DNA of 64,000 bases from positions 1 through 64,000 of IMG/VR virus record IMGVR_UViG_3300042319_000800, one strand, 5' to 3'. The position numbers and the translations under genes are program-made. The DNA is from a virus. This document shows positions 16,004 to 22,459 of the stretch, piece after piece. Numbering within the stretch: position 1 is the first letter of the stretch; each line of letters begins with the position of its first letter. Under the pieces are notes generated by a model. The model was not told where the DNA came from and made no database searches. It was given only the letters and a program-made list of their open reading frames with translations.

Positions 16004-16393
16004 TCGACGCATGTTGGCAATGGCCACAGCTTCCTCATCGCTAAAAATAGGCACAGCATTGCTCTTATGCATAGTACCGATACCTTTAATTTTAGTGCCT
16101 GTATAGACCTTAGCTGGTGCCAGTGCGGCAACGCCTGCTCCGGAATTTAAACTTTTGATGTGATGAGTATTTGTCCTACCAACAGGTGTCGGTAATGAAT
16201 ATGACAATGTCTCTGCACTCATTGCTCGTTTACGCTTTTTGTCCTCTGCCTCTACTCCCCATTTCTTTTGGAGGGTGTTCCATTGCTCATCGAGCTCACG
16301 TGCCTTACGTGCTTCTTCAGCATTACGGAATTTGACTTTGCCCTTCTTCTTGCCGTTAAGACTAAGGCTAGGGTGATGCAGATGCATTGACAT
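16001..16393 (-). CDS. Conserved phage protein, basic
   Basis: 130 aa. Starts MSMHLHHPSLSLNGKKKGKV with a helical basic segment (EEARKARELDEQWNTLQKKW) and a low-complexity C-terminus. Possibly a virion-associated protein; function unknown. TAATG overlap with the previous gene. Confidence 0.65.
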   Translation of the reverse strand: MSMHLHHPSLSLNGKKKGKVKFRNAEEARKARELDEQWNTLQKKWGVEAEDKKRKRAMSAETLSYSLPTPVGRTNTHHIKSLNSGAGVAALAPAKVYTGTKIKGIGTMHKSNAVPIFSDEEAVAIANMRR

Positions 16394-16725
16394 TATGCAA
16401 GCTCAGTTTGAGGGAAGTTGATAGGATTGGCAGTATTTGATGCATGTGACTCAAATGTCTTTTGAACCTTGCTAGGGATACCTGTAAATCGTGCTACAGT
16501 ACCATTGGGATTAATTTTAAGCGAACCGGCTACTACCCAAATTTGTTTGCCAGCTGGGTCAATACCTGCTAACTTTCGTACTACACCGTTAATCAATCCA
16601 GTTGCGGTATCCTTGCCTCTGTTCCATTGATATGTAGTATCTTTATTAAACCAAATCTGTTCATCTTTAGATTGGGCAATGCACCAAAGTTTCAATTGTG
16701 TAAGTGTATGTTCAGCATTATTCAT
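16393..16725 (-). CDS. Hypothetical protein
   Basis: 110 aa, strong RBS AGGAGG. Helical N-terminus, beta-rich middle (KQIWVVAGSLKINPNGTVARF). No domain recognised. First gene of a three-gene run with its own promoter at 16756-16784. Confidence 0.65.
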   Translation of the reverse strand: MNNAEHTLTQLKLWCIAQSKDEQIWFNKDTTYQWNRGKDTATGLINGVVRKLAGIDPAGKQIWVVAGSLKINPNGTVARFTGIPSKVQKTFESHASNTANPINFPQTELA

Positions 16726-16755
16726 AGAACCTCCTAATGTGTATGTCTATGCACT

Positions 16756-16784
16756 ACTATACAACAAAACTGGTTTTATTGCAA
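16756..16784 (-). promoter_or_regulatory. Sigma-70-like promoter with spacer hairpin
   Basis: TTGCAA (16779-16784) and TATAGT (16756-16761), spacer 17 bp; the spacer contains AAAAC-CA-GTTTT. Confidence 0.55.
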
Positions 16785-16796
16785 CCGAAAATTTTA

Positions 16797-16821
16797 CCAA
16801 AAGAAAAGCACCCGAAGGTGC
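16797..16821 (-). terminator. Terminator downstream of pstS
   Basis: GCACC-TTCG-GGTGC stem-loop followed by TTTTCTTTT on the minus strand, about 50 nt after the pstS stop. Confidence 0.85.
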
Positions 16822-16868
16822 CAGTGCTGACTACTTATCACATTATACGCCGTCAGCCGGCGAGTATC

Positions 16869-17873
16869 TTATTTGATCTGTGTCCAAACACGTTCACGGA
16901 TCTGCTTTGTCAAGCTGTCAGGCAATGCCACATAGTCTAGGTCGGCAGCATCTTTCTTACCATTCTTGAATGCCCAATCAAAGAACTTTAATACTTCGTC
17001 ACTAGTAGCTTTGTTAGCAGGAGTTTTGTACATGATGATAAAACTTGCTGAACTCACTGGCCATGCATTGGGATTCTTTTGATCCACGATGCTAAGTCCC
17101 ATACCTGGAACACTGAACCAATCAGCACCATCTGCTGCGGCAGCAAATGTCAAGTCGTCCGGGCTTACATACTTGCCACTCTTGTTTTGTAGTTGCAGGA
17201 ATGTCATGTTGTTTTTCTTAACATAAGCATACTCTACATAACCAATTGAACCTTTGATTCTGTTCACATTGGCAGCAACACCTTCATTGCCCTTGCCACC
17301 TACTGAAGTGGCTGCTGGCCACTTGACTGCGGCGCCACGACCCACACGTTGTAGCCACTCAGGGCTTACTGTGGCCAAGTAATCGGTCCAGTTGAATGTT
17401 GTACCTGAACCATCAGCACGATGAACAATGGTGATGTTCTCGTTAGGTAGGTTCTTGCCTGGATTTAATGCAGCCAGTTTAGGGTCATTCCACTTGGTGA
17501 TGTTGCCCATAAACACTTCAGCCATAACTGGACCAGTGATGCGTAGTTCTCCGGGTTTGAATCCGTCTAAGTTTACCACAGGAACTGTGCCGCCAATGAT
17601 AGCAGGAAATTGAACCTGTCCGTTCTTGTCCAAGTTCTCACCGCTTACCGGAGCATCTGTTGCACCAAAGTCAACGGTCTTTGCATTGATTTGACGAATG
17701 CCACCCGAACTTCCGATGCTTTGATAGTTCATGCCTGTACCTGTGGCTTTTTTGTAGCCTTCAGCCCACTTGGCATAGATTGGGAATGGGAAGGTAGCTC
17801 CGGCACCTGTAATGTCTGCGGCTTGTGCTGACACTGCTACGGCTGCAAATAGAATAGCAAATAATTTTTTCAC
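16869..17873 (-). CDS. pstS: Phosphate-binding protein PstS
   Basis: 334 aa using a GTG start at 17873, chosen because AAGGAGACTTACA is directly upstream and the protein then begins with a clean signal peptide (KKLFAILFAAVAVSAQA, cut before ADITGAG). GAGATFPFPIYAKW and GSSGGIRQINAKTVDFGATD are PstS hallmarks. It binds phosphate in the periplasm for the host Pst transporter. PstS is a known auxiliary gene of marine T4-like phages. A Pho box precedes it, so host PhoB probably activates it under phosphate starvation. Confidence 0.96.
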   Translation of the reverse strand: MKKLFAILFAAVAVSAQAADITGAGATFPFPIYAKWAEGYKKATGTGMNYQSIGSSGGIRQINAKTVDFGATDAPVSGENLDKNGQVQFPAIIGGTVPVVNLDGFKPGELRITGPVMAEVFMGNITKWNDPKLAALNPGKNLPNENITIVHRADGSGTTFNWTDYLATVSPEWLQRVGRGAAVKWPAATSVGGKGNEGVAANVNRIKGSIGYVEYAYVKKNNMTFLQLQNKSGKYVSPDDLTFAAAADGADWFSVPGMGLSIVDQKNPNAWPVSSASFIIMYKTPANKATSDEVLKFFDWAFKNGKKDAADLDYVALPDSLTKQIRERVWTQIK

Positions 17874-17919
17874 TGTAAGTCTCCTTGTGTTTGTGATATT
17901 AATATTTAAACACAAAACG

Positions 17920-17937
17920 ATTACAATATGATTACAA
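17920..17937 (-). promoter_or_regulatory. Pho box upstream of pstS
   Basis: Two identical 7-mers TTGTAAT separated by 4 bp (CATA) on the minus strand match the 7-4-7 layout of PhoB sites (CTGTCAT repeats). It lies about 47 nt before the GTG start. Confidence 0.7.
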
Positions 17938-17953
17938 TTTTAAGAAATTTTTG

Positions 17954-17980
17954 CCAAAAAGAAACCCGCCGAAGCGGGTT
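17954..17980 (-). terminator. Terminator of the tmRNA gene
   Basis: AACCCGC-TTCG-GCGGGTT stem followed by TCTTTTT on the minus strand, at the end of the coding piece. Confidence 0.9.
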
Positions 17981-18400
17981 CTGCTATTTTGGGTGACAAG
18001 GTATAACTACCTCGTGGAGATCACGCTGCTAGGCGGTCTTCTCCAAAGTATGCATCGTTTGCATTTAGGTTTTTTGCTTCTGCGACCGGGTCACCCCAAT
18101 CCTAACGGCTTCTACATTGCCGGACTGTCCATTTCAATACTCTTGACCCAATCGATCCTGTGTCAGGCCCATTATAAAACATACTCACCCGAATGGACAT
18201 TGTCACCTCCGCCTACTGTCGGAAATATGTTTTATGGTGGACCTGGCGGGCACTGCCCCCGCGTCTTGAATCCTTTTCTGTCTACTTCATACAGTCTTAA
18301 CTTTTAACAGACTTCCCAGGGTGTGTTTGGCCTCTGCTAAGCCTGCAGGAATCTCACCTACTGCATATCTGCTACGCAAACTTGCCCCTGCGAAAGTCTA
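17981..18400 (-). ncRNA. ssrA: Circularly permuted (two-piece) tmRNA
   Basis: Read on the minus strand, the acceptor piece comes first and ends in CAGGTCC-A-CCA (18235-18245). A 64-nt intervening segment (18171-18234) flanked by the inverted repeat TAAAACATA/TATGTTTTA follows. The coding piece then starts with GGGCCTG (18164-18170), which pairs over 7 bp with CAGGTCC to form the acceptor stem, and continues GACACAGGATCGATTGGG like other tmRNA 5' ends. The tag frame 18021-18062 encodes ANDAYFGEDRLAA and TGA, preceded by an A-rich run. A hairpin (17996-18015) follows the stop. The T-arm aligns with E. coli tmRNA, but its loop reads GGCAGTG instead of TTCRANN. The 5' end near 18400 is set from the promoter. 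Confidence 0.93.
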
Positions 18401-18406
18401 TTATTT

Positions 18407-18436
18407 ATTATACAACAGGATTGCCTTGACTGTCAA
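18407..18436 (-). promoter_or_regulatory. Consensus sigma-70 promoter of the tmRNA
   Basis: TTGACA (18431-18436) and TATAAT (18407-18412), spacer 18 bp. It lies inside the 3' end of the DUF2452-like gene, whose TAA stop is part of the -10 box. Confidence 0.85.
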
Positions 18437-18899
18437 GTTCCATCCAAGTATGATCACCCATATATTTTACGTGAGCAATATATTCATAATCTTCAGGAGC
18501 ACTACTTGACCATCCATCCGGTCCCTGAAACACTAACAATGTTTTTGATTTCCTCTTGTCCCAAGTTAACCAGTATGATTGTCCTAGCACAGGGCTGAAT
18601 TGATATTCAGCGGCATGTACTGCGTCAGTTATTTCTAACCGTCGTTTGATCTGCTGGGCTTGTGTTTCAAGTACAGATACTAACTGCATAATCCGATCAT
18701 ATTCTTGCTGGGCATATATCCTAGCATGGTTGATCATGATATCTTTTTGCTTAGTTACGGGAACTAGGTCAAATTTGATACCGCCTGCTTCTGTGGGATA
18801 TTCACTGACGTTTCTATTGAAGAACGGAATTAACGAACCAGTAGATGTAGAATCATAACTGGTTCTTCCTTTGGCAAGATTTGAACGTTCATCAGCCAA
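18408..18899 (-). CDS. DUF2452-like protein
   Basis: 163 aa. The C-terminal half shows the pattern GWSSSAPEDYEYIAHVKYMG then DHTWMEL, with an upstream YWLTWDKRKSKTLLVF, as in DUF2452 proteins. A helical segment (~55-90) precedes it. Function unknown. Its end contains the tmRNA promoter. Overlaps the upstream gene by 8 nt. Confidence 0.7.
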   Translation of the reverse strand: MADERSNLAKGRTSYDSTSTGSLIPFFNRNVSEYPTEAGGIKFDLVPVTKQKDIMINHARIYAQQEYDRIMQLVSVLETQAQQIKRRLEITDAVHAAEYQFSPVLGQSYWLTWDKRKSKTLLVFQGPDGWSSSAPEDYEYIAHVKYMGDHTWMELDSQGNPVV

Positions 18900-19038
18900 T
18901 TCGGGTCCAGTTTAACACGTTACCTGAACCGTACTGTGCTTCTGCAAGCATCTTGGCCTGCAGGTCATCGTTAGCATTTACGCGAACGTGTGCGGTTTGA
19001 TATGCGTTAAGTCGGATCCAAACTTCGTATGTGTACAT
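18892..19038 (-). CDS. Small phage protein
   Basis: 48 aa from the ATG at 19038 (MYTYEVWIRLNAYQTAHVRV), one base after the cold-shock gene stop. The beta-alpha pattern with a final NVLNWTRIG is of a type seen in T4-like phages; function unknown. An upstream in-frame start inside the cold-shock gene is less likely. Confidence 0.65.
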   Translation of the reverse strand: MYTYEVWIRLNAYQTAHVRVNANDDLQAKMLAEAQYGSGNVLNWTRIG

Positions 19039-19039
19039 T

Positions 19040-19249
19040 TTAAACTTTCTTAGTTGATCGAATATTTTGAGCTTGCTTACCTTTGTCACCTTCAGTTAGA
19101 TCAAATTCTACTTCTTGTCCAACTGCCAGTGTCTTATATCCTTCCATTTGGATTTGACTAAAGTGTGCAAACACATCATCAGTTGTACCATCTGGAACGA
19201 TAAATCCAAAACCTTTTGAATTATTAAACCATTTAACTTTTCCCTGCAT
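19040..19249 (-). CDS. Cold-shock protein (CSD fold)
   Basis: 69 aa, normal CspA length. [17 protein letters not shown] includes RNP1 (KGFGFI), and VFAHFS is RNP2. It binds single-stranded RNA or DNA and can melt RNA secondary structure. Driven by its own consensus promoter. It may help translate phage messages (inference). Confidence 0.96.
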   Translation of the reverse strand: MQGKVKWFNNSKGFGFIVPDGTTDDVFAHFSQIQMEGYKTLAVGQEVEFDLTEGDKGKQAQNIRSTKKV

Positions 19250-19269
19250 ACTGCTTCCTACTTGTTTAT

Positions 19270-19298
19270 ATTATACTGTGATTTTACCAGTTTGTCAA
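19270..19298 (-). promoter_or_regulatory. Consensus sigma-70 promoter of the cold-shock gene
   Basis: TTGACA (19293-19298) and TATAAT (19270-19275), spacer 17 bp, starting a few bases after the stop codon of the PAAR-peptidase gene. Confidence 0.85.
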
Positions 19299-19302
19299 CC
19301 GA

Positions 19303-20130
19303 TTATTTGGTAATTCTCCAGCAACTTACCCAACTTGGATTACTTGCCGCTGTACCACCCGGGTATGAAATTGTAACATCGCCATCATTTGGATTATTAC
19401 TTGCTTTTGGACTTTGATTCCCGCCAACAAAAGTAAACTTTCCATTGTTAGCCGTGTAGACAAAGTTTACGTGCCTATAACTCCAAAATGCAATATCACC
19501 TGGCTGTGCTTGATCTTTAGGTACCTGCACTGCACCCCAACGTTCGGGTGTGGTTGTTATTGCGGCTGCACTTGCAGTCTGGACATATTTGTATCCTGAA
19601 CACTTTAATCCAAAGTTTATGAAACCCATGCACCATGCAGTTTGATCACTGACCCACGGTCCTGAATTAGGGTATCCTAGATTGGACCATATACCTGTAA
19701 TATTTTTATTACTAACGCCTCCGGCCTGACCAGTTTCTCTCCACATACCTCGACCTGCTTCTTCCATAGTGCGTTGCAAGAACGGAACGATATCGGATGC
19801 TGAAGTCGATGTGCTAACTGTACCTGTATTGAATGTTTGGTCTTCAATAGGTGCGTAATTTCCTTTTACTCCGTCAACTGCTGCCTCTGGAGTATAATAT
19901 TGATTTTGTCCGGAAGGGTTTGCTATCTGCGCCGCAACAAGATCGTTTGTCTGAGTTGCAATAGCAACTTCTACATCAGGCGGAATTGTTATTGCACTAG
20001 ATGCACTTACACCTGCAAAGGCAGAACTGCCCCCGGGTGCAAGCCACAAGGCGACAGGAACATTGTTTACATACACATTTCCGCTGCGATATACATCGCT
20101 AATTCTACCACCACCAGGAATATAAGGCAT
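19303..20130 (-). CDS. PAAR-like spike fused to a TIGR02594/CHAP-type cell-wall peptidase
   Basis: 275 aa. Residues 1-35 (MPYIPGGGRISDVYRSGNVY then VNNVPVALW) look like the start of a PAAR spike tip. Residues ~115-275 carry a cysteine/histidine peptidase pattern: AWCMGFINFGLKCSGYKY, QPGDIAFWSYRHVNFVYT and VGGNQS, as in TIGR02594 proteins. This suggests a baseplate spike that cuts peptidoglycan during DNA injection, comparable in role to T4 gp5 but of a different fold (inference). Confidence 0.75.
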   Translation of the reverse strand: MPYIPGGGRISDVYRSGNVYVNNVPVALWLAPGGSSAFAGVSASSAITIPPDVEVAIATQTNDLVAAQIANPSGQNQYYTPEAAVDGVKGNYAPIEDQTFNTGTVSTSTSASDIVPFLQRTMEEAGRGMWRETGQAGGVSNKNITGIWSNLGYPNSGPWVSDQTAWCMGFINFGLKCSGYKYVQTASAAAITTTPERWGAVQVPKDQAQPGDIAFWSYRHVNFVYTANNGKFTFVGGNQSPKASNNPNDGDVTISYPGGTAASNPSWVSCWRITK

Positions 20131-20139
20131 AAGTTTAGT

Positions 20140-20607
20140 TTACAATGGAATAGCGGTACCGGTTATCTTATACCAGTTACCGTTAAAATAAAATGCAGGC
20201 TTACTATTATCATTGGATACAGCACCTATCATACCGTTATCTGGATCAATGCTAATAGGGGTATCTACAATGACAATGTTTTGAGTTACGGCTAATACTG
20301 CGCCCGAAGTGTTATTTTCTCTTAATTGGACGATGAAAAATTCTGGACCTTCAGGTGGTGTAGTAGTGTTTGTCGACATTGTTTTGGTAAAGGTAACTAC
20401 ACCGGATAATAAACTATCCGGTAATGTAATGTCTCCCCAAAGCCCAAAAACATCAGAAAAGTCTGTTGCATTAGCAAATGTACTGGTTCCTGATTTAATA
20501 GTAACACCGTATGTACTAGTAGAACCGTCAGTTACATCAACCGTAAAAACAACACTGCCGCCTTCATCGACTTCTATAATGTCCGGGGTAATAGAATATA
20601 TCGCCAT
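20140..20607 (-). CDS. Putative virion protein with Calx-beta-like domain
   Basis: 155 aa. Residues 1-110 resemble a Calx-beta/Ig-like fold (IIEVDEGGSVVFTVDV ... PEFFIVQLRENN), typical of surface proteins. The tail DNSKPAFYFNGNWYKITG looks like a small tip motif. Probably attached to baseplate or fibre; function unknown. A TAAATA element precedes it. Confidence 0.65.
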   Translation of the reverse strand: MAIYSITPDIIEVDEGGSVVFTVDVTDGSTSTYGVTIKSGTSTFANATDFSDVFGLWGDITLPDSLLSGVVTFTKTMSTNTTTPPEGPEFFIVQLRENNTSGAVLAVTQNIVIVDTPISIDPDNGMIGAVSNDNSKPAFYFNGNWYKITGTAIPL

Positions 20608-20625
20608 ATTGATCTCTTAAACTAG

Positions 20626-20631
20626 TATTTA
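20626..20631 (-). promoter_or_regulatory. TAAATA late-promoter-like element (shared stop codon)
   Basis: The TAA at 20629-20631 is the stop codon of 20629-20916; the start of 20140-20607 is 18 nt further, with RBS AAGAGA. Confidence 0.5.
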
Positions 20632-20916
20632 AGCCATTGCTATACCAGTAGTACCTTGCATATATTGATCTGCGGCTTCCTTTTGACTAGGTACCATACA
20701 AAATACGTGTGCTTTTTGTAATGTGATTATATTTTTTGCACCCAAGAACAACCAAGGAATCATTCCTAATCCTTGTGCATTCATAGTCAATGCTTTTGGT
20801 CTGTCTAATTTAATCTCAGTGGCTGTTTCGCCTTCAAAACGTGCGATAATTTCGTCACCGTTTAATAATTTAAGACTTACTACATCTCCTGTAGCGATTT
20901 GTTTTTCTAATAACAT
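20629..20916 (-). CDS. Conserved phage protein, LSm/SH3-like barrel
   Basis: 95 aa. TGDVVSLKLLNGDEIIARFE resembles the start of a small Sm/SH3-like beta barrel. PRPKALTM-type and MIPWLFLGAKN stretches are conserved in T4-like cyanophages as I recall. Role unknown. Starts 3 nt after the coiled-coil gene. Confidence 0.7.
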   Translation of the reverse strand: MLLEKQIATGDVVSLKLLNGDEIIARFEGETATEIKLDRPKALTMNAQGLGMIPWLFLGAKNIITLQKAHVFCMVPSQKEAADQYMQGTTGIAMA

Positions 20917-20919
20917 GTT

Positions 20920-21078
20920 TTATCCTTTTCGTTGTGCTAAAATGTTTATGTCTTGTTTACGTCGGGCGTTTTCTCTTTCTATAAAAGAGACACGCTGATT
21001 TAATTCTTTAACCTGCTGAGTTAGCCTAGCAAGTTGCTGCTCAAGTGCAGCTATCTTTTGATCTTTAGGATCCGTCAT
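20920..21078 (-). CDS. 52-aa coiled-coil protein
   Basis: Reads MTDPKDQKIAALEQQLARLT and continues with heptads (QQVKELNQRVSFIEREN) to QRKG. It fits exactly between its neighbours (14-nt overlap upstream, 3-nt gap downstream), and AGAAGAAAG precedes the ATG. Probably an oligomerising accessory protein; function unknown. Confidence 0.7.
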   Translation of the reverse strand: MTDPKDQKIAALEQQLARLTQQVKELNQRVSFIERENARRKQDINILAQRKG

Positions 21079-21511
21079 CTTTCTTCTCAGGTATCTCGCA
21101 CAGTGCTTCTAGAGTTTTATAATGCTGGTATGCTTTCTGGAGTGCCTCAAAGTGCTCTAACTTGGCCGGATCCGGAGTTAGGATAGCCAGTCTCTTTTCA
21201 ATAGTAGTTAACAGTTCTCCAAGGCTTCGGCCCTTCCATTTAATGTCGCCATCAAACTTAGCATCGCTAGTAACGTGTAGCCCTGCGTGTGACATGCTTG
21301 CTACGCTGGAATTAGCAGTTGTAAAAACATAAGGGTTAGTTGCCCATGTTCCGTTACCCCCTGCTCCAGTAGATACATAATAAGATCCCGAAGCTCCTGT
21401 TGCACCAGTTGATGAAAAAGAGTAGTTCATCGTATTGCTAATGTCTATTGACATGGTATTGTCGAGTGGATCATCTAAAGAGATGGATAGTTCATCATCA
21501 CTATTAGCCAT
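21065..21511 (-). CDS. Putative structural protein
   Basis: 148 aa. Acidic N-terminus, a Gly/Ser/Thr-rich middle (TGATGASGSYYVSTGAGG), then SDAKFDGDIKWKGRSLGELL and a helix. The SDAKFDGDIKWKGRS motif is common in marine T4-like phage structural proteins as far as I recall. Role unknown. Confidence 0.65.
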   Translation of the reverse strand: MANSDDELSISLDDPLDNTMSIDISNTMNYSFSSTGATGASGSYYVSTGAGGNGTWATNPYVFTTANSSVASMSHAGLHVTSDAKFDGDIKWKGRSLGELLTTIEKRLAILTPDPAKLEHFEALQKAYQHYKTLEALCEIPEKKDDGS

Positions 21512-21728
21512 TTAGTTTTGCCTTTAGTTCGGTGAAGCCGCCAACTAGCTCCCCATCTAAAAAGATTTGGGGAACTGCTCTAGCTGTTGGTACAGCTTCT
21601 AATAATTCTTCTTTGGTATAACCATCACCTATTTTCTTTTCTTCAAAGGCAATGCCTTTCTGTTTTAGTAATGCCTTTGCTTGATCGCAGTAGGGGCAAT
21701 GGTACTTAGACCACACAATCGCTTTCAT
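21504..21728 (-). CDS. Glutaredoxin
   Basis: 74 aa. Active site CPYC at residues 11-14, cis-proline in AVPQIFLDG and GGFTEL for glutathione binding. It can re-reduce the phage ribonucleotide reductase encoded just upstream, or act with the Fe-S proteins next to it. Confidence 0.96.
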   Translation of the reverse strand: MKAIVWSKYHCPYCDQAKALLKQKGIAFEEKKIGDGYTKEELLEAVPTARAVPQIFLDGELVGGFTELKAKLNG

Positions 21729-21753
21729 TTTATATTTCCTTTAAACTGATAAT

Positions 21754-22080
21754 TCATACTCTAAAACTTTCACCGCATCCACATCGGTCACGTTCGTTAG
21801 GATTCTTAAATTCAAATCCTTCATTAAGTCCGTTGCGTACCCAGTGTACTTCCAATCCATTAACATACGGATAAGATTTTCCATCTACCCAAACTTTAAC
21901 ACCGTTGCTTTCGTAGACAAATTGATCGCGAGTTACTGGAACATGATCTACAAATTCTAACGTATAAGCCAAGCCAGAACACCCTGTGGTTTTTACACCG
22001 ATACGTATCCCTAGCCCTTTGCCTCTTCGTTCTAGATGTTTCTTAACTTTAGCGGCAGCTTGTTCCATTAATGTTATCAT
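21754..22080 (-). CDS. iscA: A-type Fe-S carrier (IscA/ErpA/SufA family)
   Basis: 108 aa. The three conserved cysteines are present: TTGCSGLAY and the C-terminal CGCGESF. It carries Fe-S clusters or iron to target proteins. Follows iscU by one base and lies in the RNR operon. Confidence 0.95.
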   Translation of the reverse strand: MITLMEQAAAKVKKHLERRGKGLGIRIGVKTTGCSGLAYTLEFVDHVPVTRDQFVYESNGVKVWVDGKSYPYVNGLEVHWVRNGLNEGFEFKNPNERDRCGCGESFRV

Positions 22081-22455
22081 TTAATGTTTTTTACGATAAT
22101 CTTCAACAGCAGCTTTAATAGCATCTTCAGCCAATATACTGCAATGTATCTTAACGGGCGGTAGTGCTAATTCTTCAGCAATCTGGCTATTACGAATGTT
22201 ACTAGCATCATCCACATGCATTCCTTTAACCATCTCAGTGACAAGACTGGAGCTGGCGATTGCTGAACCACATCCATATGTCTTGAAACGAGCATCTCTA
22301 ATAATACCATTTTCATCTACCTTTATCTGTAATTTCATTACGTCACCGCAAGCAGGTGCACCGACCATGCCTGTACCTACAGTGTCGTCTATTTCAAACT
22401 TACCTACATTACGAGGGTTTTCGTAATGGTCAATTACTTTATTTGAGTATGCCAT
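22081..22455 (-). CDS. iscU: Fe-S cluster scaffold IscU
   Basis: 124 aa from the ATG at 22455 (MAYSNKVIDHYENPRNVG), matching the bacterial IscU start. Conserved cluster ligands: GAPACGD, YGCGSAIASSS, HCSILAEDA, plus the HscA-binding LPPVK. It starts 4 bases after the nrdB stop. No cysteine desulfurase (IscS) is in the window, so it must use the host enzyme. A scaffold plus carrier in a phage RNR operon is notable. Confidence 0.96.
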   Translation of the reverse strand: MAYSNKVIDHYENPRNVGKFEIDDTVGTGMVGAPACGDVMKLQIKVDENGIIRDARFKTYGCGSAIASSSLVTEMVKGMHVDDASNIRNSQIAEELALPPVKIHCSILAEDAIKAAVEDYRKKH

Positions 22456-22459
22456 AGTT

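Noticed and set aside
16840-16868. TATAAT next to CGCC-GGCTGAC-GGCG after pstS as a promoter
   Set aside because: No -35 box at 16-18 bp and no gene between it and the pstS terminator.
17951-18307. 118-codon open frame on the plus strand
   Set aside because: It lies antisense to the tmRNA, has no RBS and no recognisable protein sequence.
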